Shown here piece by piece: positions 1 through 5,156 of a stretch of 5,156 nt of DNA. This stretch comes from Dysgonamonadaceae bacterium (GTDB lineage Bacteria > Bacteroidota > Bacteroidia > Bacteroidales > Azobacteroidaceae), in the NCBI GenBank assembly GCA_031282925.1, contig JAITCT010000318.1, positions 1 through 5,156 of the forward strand, given 5' to 3'. The notes beneath the pieces are model-generated. The model saw nothing but the letters and a program-made list of their open reading frames with translations. It searched no databases and was not told the origin of the DNA. A program made the position numbers and the translations under genes. Each line of letters starts with the position of its first letter. The stretch's first letter is position 1.

Positions 1-287
1 ATAGGTTCTTTATAAAGAACGTGCCTTTCGAAAGGATAATCTAAATACGACTTGTTATTCGCTTCCAAGCTTTCTTTTTCCCTCAAGAAAATTTTTCCGT
101 TATGAATCAAAGCAATACGAACAATTGGATGTAAGTATTGACTTTTCATTTGTATAGATTGACTATAAGCAATCTTTCCGTACACTATTCCCGATTTATT
201 AATAATAGGAAGCCATTTTTCATCGCGTATCATGCGAATGAACAAGAAAGGTGTAAATAAAGACCTTATTATTTTATTAATTTTCAT
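1..287 (-). CDS. Conserved-looking hypothetical protein, N-terminal 95 residues (3' end outside window), possibly Nudix-like
   Basis: The frame is open from an ATG at 287 to the window edge: 95 codons plus two bases, with no stop inside. An in-frame TGA lies 24 bases upstream of the ATG with no other in-frame ATG between, so 287 is the natural start. The visible protein starts with a basic/hydrophobic segment (MKINKIIRSLFTPFLFIRM), then RDEKWLPIINKSGIVYGKIA, then HPIVRIALIHNGKIFL, and later LDYPFERHVLY. The alternating 'VRIALIHNGKIFLRE' resembles the first strands of a Nudix fold, but the Nudix box, if there is one, would lie outside the window. I do not recognise a named family with certainty; the style is that of a conserved Bacteroidales protein. 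No clear signal-peptide cleavage site is visible. It starts 125 bp after the lipA stop on the same strand, so co-transcription with lipA is possible but unproven. Confidence 0.72.
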   Translation of the reverse strand, partial: MKINKIIRSLFTPFLFIRMIRDEKWLPIINKSGIVYGKIAYSQSIQMKSQYLHPIVRIALIHNGKIFLREKESLEANNKSYLDYPFERHVLYKEP

Positions 288-412
288 CTGTACATCAGTT
301 TTTTTAAGGTTTCATATATGGAGCCCGCTTTCTATTCATATTTTCATATGCAGGTTATGTATTTTGGACTGACATACCTAATAACATTATTTCAATGTAA
401 AAAGTTTCAAAG

Positions 413-1249
413 TTAGGGTAAAAAATTCGCCGAATGATAGGACGAACGGACTAAAGGCCCGCTTTCCACATGGTTAAATCCTTTGTTATAAGCAATTTCT
501 TTGTATTTGTTAAAAACTTCGGGATGCACGTAATTTTCAACCGGAATATGCTTTTTGGACGGTTGCAGATATTGTCCGATAGACAAAAGTTTGCATCCCA
601 CGCTTAGCAAATCGTCCATCAATTCGTCAATTTCATTTTCCGTTTCGCCCAGCCCGACCATCAATCCGGATTTGGCTGCGACTTGCGCATTTGCGATTTG
701 TTGCAAAACCGCCAGGCTTTGCTCATACCGGGCAACGCTCCGCACCTTGGGGGTTAATCGTTTGACGGTTTCCATGTTGTGGGAAATCACTTCGGGACGG
801 GTCTCAATGACCGTATTCAAACAAACCGCGTTCCCCTGGAAATCGGGGATAAGCGCTTCAAGTGTAGTTTGCGGGTTCAGGTTTTTAATCTGCCGGACAG
901 TTTCCGCCCAATGCTCCGCCCCGTAATCCGGCAAATCGTCACGGTCAACGGAAGTAATTACCGCATGTTTCAAACCCATTTCCCGGATGGAACGGGCGAT
1001 TTTTGCAGGTTCATCGGGATCAAGCGGTAAAGGCCGGCCGGATTTTGTGTTGCAAAATTTACAGGAACGGGTGCAAACGTCCCCGCCAATCATGAAAGTG
1101 GTGGTTCCGCGATTCCAGCACTCGCCTAAATTCGGACATCTTCCGCTCCGACAAATAGTATGCAAGCCCTGGGATTCTACAAGATTGCCCGTTGCGGAAA
1201 ACTGCCTGCTGTTTCCCGGATTAATTTTTAGCCATTCCGGTTTTCTCAT
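413..1249 (-). CDS. lipA: Lipoyl synthase, radical SAM enzyme
   Basis: LipA inserts two sulfur atoms at C6 and C8 of octanoyl groups already bound to lipoyl domains, producing the lipoyl cofactor of pyruvate and 2-oxoglutarate dehydrogenases and of the glycine cleavage H protein. It is cytosolic. The 278-residue protein is complete and of normal family length. Both iron-sulfur sites are intact: the auxiliary-cluster cysteines C33, C38 and C44 (CRSGRCPNLGEC) and the radical-SAM motif CxxxCxxC at C59, C63 and C66 (CTRSCKFC). The C-terminal RSSY motif (268-271), whose serine ligates the auxiliary cluster, is present. Other family blocks are ITSVDRDDLPDYGA (98-111), ETRPEVISHNMETV (149-162), SGLMVGLGET (194-203) and IGQYLQPS (224-231). 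The ATG at 1249 gives the usual short N-terminus, and no strong Shine-Dalgarno precedes it. An octamer inverted-repeat array ends 16 bp upstream, so its leader RNA may be structured. No lipB is visible nearby. Confidence 0.97.
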   Translation of the reverse strand: MRKPEWLKINPGNSRQFSATGNLVESQGLHTICRSGRCPNLGECWNRGTTTFMIGGDVCTRSCKFCNTKSGRPLPLDPDEPAKIARSIREMGLKHAVITSVDRDDLPDYGAEHWAETVRQIKNLNPQTTLEALIPDFQGNAVCLNTVIETRPEVISHNMETVKRLTPKVRSVARYEQSLAVLQQIANAQVAAKSGLMVGLGETENEIDELMDDLLSVGCKLLSIGQYLQPSKKHIPVENYVHPEVFNKYKEIAYNKGFNHVESGPLVRSSYHSANFLP

Positions 1250-1265
1250 GTTGCTTTTGAGTTAC

Positions 1266-1353
1266 GAGTAAACGAGTTGACAAGTTAACGAGTTGATGAG
1301 TAAACTTGTTAACTCGTTTTCTTGTTTACTCGTTAACTCACCAACTCGTTTAA
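1266..1353. repeat. Octamer array arranged as an imperfect inverted repeat
   Basis: Eleven consecutive 8-bp units can be read without gaps. On the + strand five units of the type gagtaaac/gagttgac/aagttaac/gagttgat/gagtaaac (1266-1305) come first. Then come ttgttaac, tcgttttc, ttgtttac, tcgttaac, tcaccaac and tcgtttaa (1306-1353), which are largely the reverse complement of the first set. The switch point is near 1306-1307, so the array folds into an imperfect hairpin. The innermost arm pair (1298-1305 with 1308-1315) has one mismatch, and pairing farther out is patchier. The array lies 16 bp upstream of the lipA start and, unlike the related palindrome at 2196-2229, is not followed by a T run on the minus strand. 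It is therefore not an obvious terminator. It could be a spreading intergenic repeat or a leader structure of lipA. Confidence 0.85.
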
Positions 1354-1395
1354 GGATAAAAATTTCTAATTTATAAGACATTGGATATTGAGCGT

Positions 1396-1589
1396 AGGGC
1401 TGAAAGCCCGATAAACATTAGCGCAGGGCAACACCCTGCGAAACAAATGCCCCGCAAATAACTAAGCCCTGAAAGGGTGTAATCAAATGAAATAAGACGG
1501 ATTCCGCCCCGTTGGGGCTTAATGGCGAGGGGGACACTTTCCAACACAGGGCGTTGCCCTGTACCAATGATTTACGGGCTTTCAGCCCT
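1396..1589. repeat. REP/BIME-like palindromic element with 15-bp terminal inverted repeats
   Basis: The ends are exact inverted copies: agggctgaaagcccg (1396-1410) and cgggctttcagccct (1575-1589). Each is itself a small hairpin (gggct/agccc). Inside, a second pair of hairpins is nearly symmetric: cgcaggg-caaca-ccctgcg at 1422-1440 and acagggc-gtt-gccctgt at 1546-1562, whose cores differ at one base. A third pair, ccct-gaa-aggg (1467-1477) and gcccc-gtt-ggggc (1506-1518), is looser. So the element is a row of six G/C-rich hairpins that mirror each other around about 1490. This looks like the palindromic repeats associated with REP-associated transposases (RAYT). No transposase is in the window, so mobilisation would be in trans. 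A 77-codon frame reads through it on the minus strand (1418-1651), but its sequence is dictated by the hairpins and I do not call it a gene. The gap 1250-1654 holds this element, the octamer array, the hairpin at 1593-1620, and otherwise AT-rich DNA. Confidence 0.82.
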
Positions 1590-1592
1590 CTT

Positions 1593-1620
1593 GCAGAAAC
1601 GCGGTATGTTACGTCTCTGC
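1593..1620. repeat. Additional hairpin beside the REP-like element
   Basis: The arms gcagaaacg (1593-1601) and cgtctctgc (1612-1620) pair at 8 of 9 positions around a 10-nt loop. It sits 3 bp outside the right terminal repeat of the REP-like element and 34 bp from the DUF2442 stop. It may be part of the same mobile unit, whose right boundary would then lie nearer 1654. It has no T run in either direction, so it is not a convincing terminator. Confidence 0.5.
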
Positions 1621-1654
1621 CTCTAAAACTGTTATAGCTTGTATTTTCCATTAC

Positions 1655-1948
1655 TTACTCGTCGAATACTTCTTCGGGATAGCGTTTCATAACAAGCGGG
1701 TATTTTTCGGGATGTTTCAGGCTTTCTATTTCCAAATCCACATCCAGCGCCTCCCAGCGGATACCTTCATTGCCGCAACACATTTTGACATTGAAGATGT
1801 CGGATACTTTGGCATGCCTAAACCACGGATTTTTACTGTATGAAAGGAAAAAATCACCATCGTTTGTTTCCAATGCAATACCCGTGGGGGTAATTGCGTG
1901 CACCTTAACAAAAGTGCCGTTCCCATCTTTCTTTGAAATCGTTTTCAT
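1655..1948 (-). CDS. DUF2442-type small protein, partner of DUF4160
   Basis: This is a complete 97-residue frame from an ATG at 1948 to TAA at 1655-1657. Recognition is by pattern: a short beta-rich start (TFVKVHAITPTGIALETNDGDF), a central aromatic stretch (SYSKNPWFRHAKVSDIFNVK), and the family-like ending with a Trp followed by an acidic VDL block (IRWEALDVDLEIESLKHPEKYP). DUF2442 proteins are small and are often found directly next to DUF4160 proteins. The pair has been suggested to be toxin-antitoxin-like, but I know of no firmly established biochemical role. That arrangement is present here: this start lies 44 bp inside the 3' end of the DUF4160 gene, in another frame, so the two are probably co-transcribed and translationally coupled. 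No Shine-Dalgarno precedes the start. The tail after the DUF2442 core (residues 80-97, VMKRYPEEVFDE) is charged. The cell location is presumably cytosolic, since there is no signal or membrane segment. Confidence 0.8.
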   Translation of the reverse strand: MKTISKKDGNGTFVKVHAITPTGIALETNDGDFFLSYSKNPWFRHAKVSDIFNVKMCCGNEGIRWEALDVDLEIESLKHPEKYPLVMKRYPEEVFDE

Positions 1949-2140
1949 TGTTTTCTATTATTTTTTTGATTTCACTTAATTCAAATGCTTTAAATCCATT
2001 ATTTTCACTCAATTCGACAGAAGGCTCAAGCCAGTACTTACATTTTTATTGTCTTTGATTACATGAACATGTTTTCGGTCTTCTTCTTTCGACCATACAA
2101 ACAGCCTGTATTCTTTTTCGTTTTTGAATATCGGACTCAT
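1905..2140 (-). pseudogene. DUF4160 gene broken by a 1-base deletion in an A run
   Basis: Translation from the ATG at 2140 gives MSPIFKNEKEYRLFVWSKEE, then DRKHVHVIKDNKN, and then leaves the family pattern, stopping at TGA 2009-2011 (43 codons). The pattern resumes in the -1 frame: KYWLEPSVELSENNGF, KAFELSEIKKIIENNEND, FKERWERHFC, ending with TAA at 1905-1907. The joined protein would have 78 residues, the normal DUF4160 size, with the hallmark HxHV and the (K)(Y/F)WLEPxVELxxNxGF blocks. The break falls at the five-A run 2043-2047 (minus strand). One extra A would restore ...DNKKCKYWLEP..., and the 236-bp span is one base short of a multiple of three. This may be a real inactivation, phase variation, or a sequencing error in the homopolymer. 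GGAG lies only 2 bases before the ATG. TATAAT-like sequence (about 2155-2160) precedes it, but no TAnnTTTG box is seen. Confidence 0.85.
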
Positions 2141-2192
2141 TTCTCCACTGTTTTATTATAATACTTCGCGCAGTGATGATGTCCGATTTTTT

Positions 2193-2229
2193 AAAAAGTA
2201 AACGAGTAAACTTGTTTACTCGTTTACTT
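2193..2229 (-). terminator. Probable intrinsic terminator of the S9 peptidase gene, built from octamer units
   Basis: The arms aagtaaacgagtaaac (2196-2211) and gtttactcgtttactt (2214-2229) are a perfect 16-bp inverted repeat around a central tt. Each arm is two 8-bp units of the family seen at 1266-1353. On the minus strand the hairpin begins 5 bp after the peptidase TAG, and its distal arm runs into a five-T tract (complement of 2193-2197), as expected for a Rho-independent terminator. The stem is AT-rich, so termination strength is uncertain. The 2-nt centre means the innermost pairs must open to make a loop. Confidence 0.62.
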
Positions 2230-2234
2230 GGCAC

Positions 2235-4400
2235 CTAAAGATTTCGATTCAAAAAATCAATAATCCTGCTATATAAATGCATCCGCGTTTCAAAACCCAA
2301 AAGACTGTGGTTTTTATCCGGATATATTTGCGTATCAAACATTTTCCCCGCTTTTCCCAAGGCCTGCACATAATACATTGTATTTTGGAAATGCACATTA
2401 TCGTCGGAAGCGCCATGCACCAACAGCAAACGTCCCTGCAAATCGGCCGCCAGATTCATCGCCGAAGAAAGCCTGTAACCGTTTTCATTTTGCTGCGGCG
2501 TTCTCATAAACCGCTCCGTATAAACCGAATTGTAAAACCTCCAGTCGGTAACGGGCGCAATGGCAACGCCGGCTTTGAAAATGCCGTTTCCCCGGCTCAT
2601 AGCCATTAAGGTATTGTATCCGCCATAACTCCAGCCCCAAATGGCTATCCTGTTTTTATCCACGTAGTTTAAACTTCCCAAATACGCAGCGCCTGCAATC
2701 TGGTCGTCCGATTCGAAAATGCCTAACTGCATGTAAGTACATTTGCGGAAAGCTTCGCCCCGCGCGCCTGTTCCGCGGCCGTCGACGGCAGCGACAATGC
2801 AGCCCGTATTGGCAAGGTAAGCCGTCCAGTCCATTTCATACCGGTCTAAAACCGTTTGGGAATTAGGGCCGCCGTATTGCACCATCAGCACGGGATATTT
2901 TTGCGTGGCCTTGAAATCGACCGGCTTCATCATCCAGCCGTTCAGCACATCCCCCGACGAACCGGTAAAGGTGAAAAATTCTTTCTTTGGATATTGCAGC
3001 GTTTTCAAAACGTCCTGTAAGGCCGAATTATCATTCAAAGTCAAAAGTTGTTTGCCTTTTTCGTCGTGAACGGTGATAATTGCCGGCGTTGTCGTGCTTG
3101 AAAAATGATTGACGAAATATTGGTAAGTACTGCCGAATGTTGCCGAGTTGGTTCCTTCATTGATGGACAGTTTGGTTTTAACGCCTTTTGCATCCGTTTT
3201 ATACACCGAGCGCCGCAAAGGATTTCCTTCGGCCGACTGGTAATAAACCGTCTTTGTTTCGGGATTAAAACCGTAAAGCGCTGTAACGTCCCAGTTTCCG
3301 GCAGTTACCTGCCTGTCCCGAATCCCGTTGGCGGTATATAAATAAATGTGGGCGAATCCGTCTTTTTCGCTGACATACAAGAAATGGTCCTTGCTGAAAC
3401 AGATAGCGCGAATCCAGTCGGGATCGATGTAATATTTGTTTTCATCGTGAAGAACCAGGCGGGCGACGGTTGATTTGGGATTGGCATAGTACATGTCGAA
3501 ACGGTTTTGATTCCGGTTTAAAATCATAACGGCCAATTGATCGACATTTTCCGTAAAACGGATTTCCGGGATATAACCGTCGGCGTCCATCGGGATATTC
3601 ATTTTCTTCGTGTCTTTCGTATCTACATTGTAAGCATAGACTTCTGCAACAGAATTGTTTTCGCCCGGTTTCGGGTATTTGTATTCATAAAAGCCGGGGT
3701 ATAACGAATCGTCGAAAAGCTGGAAACGGTAAACCGGCACTTTCGATTCATCGGATTTGACAAAAGCCAGGAATTTACCGTCAACCGACCAGGTCATCAA
3801 GCAAGTTGTTGCAAATTCTTCTTCATATACCCAATCCGTTACGCCGTTCAGGATTTTACCCTGATCGCCGTCTTTGGTAACCTGTGATTCGGTATCGTAA
3901 TCGAACTTCTTCAACCAGATATTGTTGTCTCTCACGAACGCACACATTCTTCCATCGGGTGAAAAGAGGGGGATTTGCAATTTTCCCGGCGTGTCCGACA
4001 AGGGTTTCAGGAAATTTCGCCGCACATCGTAGTCATAAATATTCGCTTTCCACGAACGGCGGTAAATCAATTCTTTGTCCGTCCATACCAAAATGCGGAA
4101 TCCTGTGCGGCTAACGGCATATCCTTCAATCTTTTCCAGCCGGGTTTCCCGCGCTTTATCCACATGAAACAGCGTATCGGTTATTTTTCCGGTTTTATAA
4201 GCATATTTAACAATCGCTTTACCGTCGGCGCTCAACACCGTGTAATGCTCCCCGTCGGGCAACGAACGCATTTCACCCGCATTTTCCGAAACATACGCTT
4301 GTTTAAGGATATCATTGAGTTGTATTTGATTACTTCCGGTTTGAGCGAATAAAAAATACCGTGAAAGAATAAAAAGAAACAGGATAATTGCTTTGTTCAT
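2235..4400 (-). CDS. Secreted S9B family serine peptidase (DPP IV / prolyl tripeptidyl peptidase-like)
   Basis: This 721-residue enzyme should release di- or tripeptides after proline from peptide N-termini in the periplasm or at the cell surface, feeding peptide uptake. Residues 1-20 are a signal peptide ending in FAQ, with no lipobox cysteine. Residues of about 30-470 have the repeated strand pattern of the DPP IV beta-propeller (e.g. FSPDGRMCAFVRDNNIW, 146-162). DWVYEEEF (189-196) carries the acidic residues that bind the substrate N-terminus. The alpha/beta hydrolase domain spans about 475-721: YGGP with oxyanion Tyr509, DGRGTG (540-545), nucleophile S591 in GWSYGG, D666 in GASDDNVH and H698 in DKNHSL. 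The S-D spacing of 75 and D-H spacing of 32 equal those I recall for Porphyromonas gingivalis prolyl tripeptidyl peptidase (S603, D678, H710), whereas human DPP IV has 78 and 32. That favours PtpA-like, but specificity cannot be fixed from sequence alone. It has its own promoter upstream and a probable terminator 5 bp downstream, so it may be monocistronic. Confidence 0.95.
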   Translation of the reverse strand: MNKAIILFLFILSRYFLFAQTGSNQIQLNDILKQAYVSENAGEMRSLPDGEHYTVLSADGKAIVKYAYKTGKITDTLFHVDKARETRLEKIEGYAVSRTGFRILVWTDKELIYRRSWKANIYDYDVRRNFLKPLSDTPGKLQIPLFSPDGRMCAFVRDNNIWLKKFDYDTESQVTKDGDQGKILNGVTDWVYEEEFATTCLMTWSVDGKFLAFVKSDESKVPVYRFQLFDDSLYPGFYEYKYPKPGENNSVAEVYAYNVDTKDTKKMNIPMDADGYIPEIRFTENVDQLAVMILNRNQNRFDMYYANPKSTVARLVLHDENKYYIDPDWIRAICFSKDHFLYVSEKDGFAHIYLYTANGIRDRQVTAGNWDVTALYGFNPETKTVYYQSAEGNPLRRSVYKTDAKGVKTKLSINEGTNSATFGSTYQYFVNHFSSTTTPAIITVHDEKGKQLLTLNDNSALQDVLKTLQYPKKEFFTFTGSSGDVLNGWMMKPVDFKATQKYPVLMVQYGGPNSQTVLDRYEMDWTAYLANTGCIVAAVDGRGTGARGEAFRKCTYMQLGIFESDDQIAGAAYLGSLNYVDKNRIAIWGWSYGGYNTLMAMSRGNGIFKAGVAIAPVTDWRFYNSVYTERFMRTPQQNENGYRLSSAMNLAADLQGRLLLVHGASDDNVHFQNTMYYVQALGKAGKMFDTQIYPDKNHSLLGFETRMHLYSRIIDFLNRNL

Positions 4401-4423
4401 ATCTAAGAATCTGAAATTTTGTG

Positions 4424-4455
4424 CAAATATAATGCTTCTTTATTAAACAGGCAAT
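4424..4455 (-). promoter_or_regulatory. Bacteroidetes-type promoter of the S9 peptidase gene
   Basis: On the minus strand TATATTTG (4431-4424) matches the Bacteroidetes -7 consensus TAnnTTTG exactly. ATTG (4455-4452) matches the -33 TTTG at three of four bases, with a 20-bp spacer, within the usual 19-21. Transcription would start near 4418, leaving a leader of roughly 18 nt before the ATG at 4400. No Shine-Dalgarno is evident, as is common in this phylum. Confidence 0.68.
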
Positions 4456-4570
4456 TGATAATGGAATTGAATATAAAAAAGAATGCAATTGAACATCAAC
4501 ACAGTCAAATTCGCCCTGCCGTTTCTCATGATTTTTCGGAAAAAGAAAAACGGTTAATTCTTTATTTTTG
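4456..4570. other. AT-rich intergenic stretch, nothing recognised
   Basis: This stretch lies between the peptidase promoter and the inverted-repeat element. I find no coding frame with family character on either strand, no strong hairpin and no tRNA-like fold. A minus-strand frame of 88 codons (4330-4596) crosses it, but overlaps the peptidase signal-peptide region out of frame and has low-complexity composition. The stretch might hold regulator sites upstream of the promoter, but none can be named. Confidence 0.5.
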
Positions 4571-4823
4571 AGGCGCTGTTTTTTCATTGCAATCAATCCC
4601 GTCAGGGATTAAAGCCCGGTAGAAATGATTAATTCCGCACCGCACCCCGCATGACGTTAGTTATGCGGACGGTTCAGCTTACCCCCAATCGCTACGCTTC
4701 ATTGGGGGTTATTGGTATTCAGATATGCGGAGTGTGGTTATTGGGTCTGTCAAAATAATGTTGCATCTCTGCGAGATACCGATTCCCTGTTCATCAACGT
4801 ACATGCCTGAAAAAACAGCGCCT
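4571..4823. mobile_element. MITE-like noncoding element with perfect 16-bp terminal inverted repeats
   Basis: The ends aggcgctgttttttca (4571-4586) and tgaaaaaacagcgcct (4808-4823) are exact inverted copies enclosing 221 bp. The interior has no convincing gene and is full of palindromes: aatccc-gtca-gggatt (4595-4610), ccgcat/atgcgg (4647-4652, 4663-4668), acccccaat/attgggggt with an 11-nt loop (4681-4709), and atctc-tgc-gagat (about 4765-4777). In addition, accgcaccccgcat (4639-4652) is 12/14 complementary to atgcggagtgtggt (4725-4738), so two alternative pairings exist for the same arm. No clear target-site duplication is seen, and both flanks are A/T runs. The right end is 33 bp past the cinA stop, so readthrough RNA could form a large stem. 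It is either a non-autonomous transposable element or a structured RNA; a mobile repeat is the simpler reading. Confidence 0.7.
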
Positions 4824-4856
4824 TAAAAAATAACTTCTTTTTGCCTTGGGGGAAAG

Positions 4857-5156
4857 TTAGTGGGTAAAAAGGTTATTAATTTCATCCGACAACATTTGAA
4901 TGCTTTTATTGCAGGACATTAAAATATTACTTTCTTTGCTGTTGGAAAAAAGGAATTGTTGGGCTACCAGCCGGTCTTTACAGGAAACGGCAATCCAAAC
5001 CGTCCCGACAGGTTTTTCAACCGTGCCGCCGTCGGGTCCGGCAATGCCGGAAGTTGCTATCGCGCAGTCGGAATTAAATATGCGGCGTGCGCCTGAAGCC
5101 ATCTGTTCGACAACTGCCCGGCTGACTGCCCCGCGTTTTTCAATATCGTCCGGAGA
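4857..5156 (-). CDS. cinA: CinA C-terminal / PncC-type nicotinamide mononucleotide deamidase (partial, 5' end outside window)
   Basis: The enzyme family deamidates NMN to nicotinate mononucleotide in the pyridine nucleotide salvage cycle, in the cytosol. The frame is open from the right edge to TAA at 4857-4859, giving the last 99 residues. The first in-window ATG (5102) is internal: the 18 residues before it (SPDDIEKRGAVSRAVVEQ) already belong to the family. Family blocks, numbered in the visible part, are GAVS (9-12), MASGARRIF (19-27), ATSGIAGPDGG (34-44) and EKPVGTVWIAV (47-57). What cannot be seen is whether this is the two-domain CinA (N-terminal MoaB-like plus PncC) or a stand-alone PncC; in Bacteroidales two-domain CinA is usual, hence the symbol. 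The C-terminal segment FLFSNSKESNILMSCNKSI lacks the 'GDRxxxR' arginines commonly found at this place. The MITE-like element begins 33 bp after the stop. Confidence 0.92.
   Translation of the reverse strand, partial: SPDDIEKRGAVSRAVVEQMASGARRIFNSDCAIATSGIAGPDGGTVEKPVGTVWIAVSCKDRLVAQQFLFSNSKESNILMSCNKSIQMLSDEINNLFTH

Noticed and set aside
408..415. TAACTTTG on the minus strand at the lipA stop, matching the -7 consensus TAnnTTTG and a possible promoter for the 1-287 gene
   Set aside because: No acceptable -33 TTTG is found 19-21 bp upstream. An 8-mer with five fixed positions is easily met by chance.
1266..1353. CRISPR array
   Set aside because: The periodicity is 8 bp with no spacers and the units invert midway, which does not fit a repeat-spacer architecture.
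1418..1651. 77-codon minus-strand frame starting right after the DUF2442 stop
   Set aside because: It runs through the hairpins of the REP-like element, so its residues are set by the palindromes. It has no domain character and is best explained as noncoding repeat.
2043..2047. Programmed -1 frameshift joining the two halves of DUF4160
   Set aside because: The local heptamer (t aaa aat) is not a good slippery site, since the P-site tRNA would mispair after slipping. DUF4160 is not known to use recoding, so a lost base is simpler.
2046..2234. 62-codon minus-strand frame covering the octamer palindrome
   Set aside because: Its N-terminal part is the translated terminator-like palindrome and the rest is a shifted frame of the DUF4160 gene, which has clear family motifs in its own frames.
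3105..4352. Several plus-strand frames of 76-125 codons opposite the S9 peptidase
   Set aside because: They are antisense shadows of a well-supported gene, with no recognisable motifs.
4330..4596. 88-codon minus-strand frame upstream of the peptidase
   Set aside because: It overlaps the peptidase signal-peptide region out of frame and the promoter, with biased, low-complexity composition and no family features.

Overview
The window reads as Bacteroidota, most likely order Bacteroidales, chromosomal DNA. Three things point there: a secreted DPP IV-like S9 peptidase whose signal peptide ends in the typical 'FAQ', a Bacteroidetes-type promoter (TAnnTTTG -7 box with a 20-bp spacer), and start codons without a clear Shine-Dalgarno. 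Every gene I can support lies on the minus strand, so transcription runs from high to low coordinates.

In the order of transcription: (1) the C-terminal end of cinA/pncC-type NMN deamidase enters from the right edge and stops at 4857. (2) A 456-bp gap (4401-4856) follows. It holds a MITE-like element with perfect 16-bp terminal inverted repeats (4571-4823), an AT-rich stretch with nothing recognisable, and a good promoter for the next gene. (3) A complete secreted S9B peptidase, close to prolyl tripeptidyl peptidase, occupies 2235-4400. (4) A palindrome built of 8-bp units (2196-2229) lies 5 bp past its stop and is probably its terminator. (5) Next comes a small overlapping gene pair, DUF4160 (1905-2140, broken by one missing base in an A run) and DUF2442 (1655-1948, intact). 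(6) A hairpin-rich REP/BIME-like element follows (core 1396-1589). (7) A second, larger array of the same 8-bp units lies at 1266-1353. (8) Lipoyl synthase lipA is complete at 413-1249. (9) The start of a conserved-looking protein (1-287), possibly Nudix-like, runs off the left edge.

The housekeeping genes are the secreted peptidase (peptide utilisation), LipA (lipoylation of 2-oxoacid dehydrogenases and the glycine cleavage H protein) and CinA/PncC (NAD salvage). They share no pathway. The accessory content sits between them. The most interesting structure is the 985-bp gap between the peptidase and lipA. A DUF4160/DUF2442 pair plus a REP-like element is bracketed on both sides by arrays of one octamer family, as if a cassette had landed inside, or recombined between, an octamer repeat that once lay in a short peptidase-lipA spacer. 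I see no CRISPR, phage, tRNA or rRNA, and no clear new enzymatic system. The notable content is repeats, the frameshifted gene and the cassette layout.
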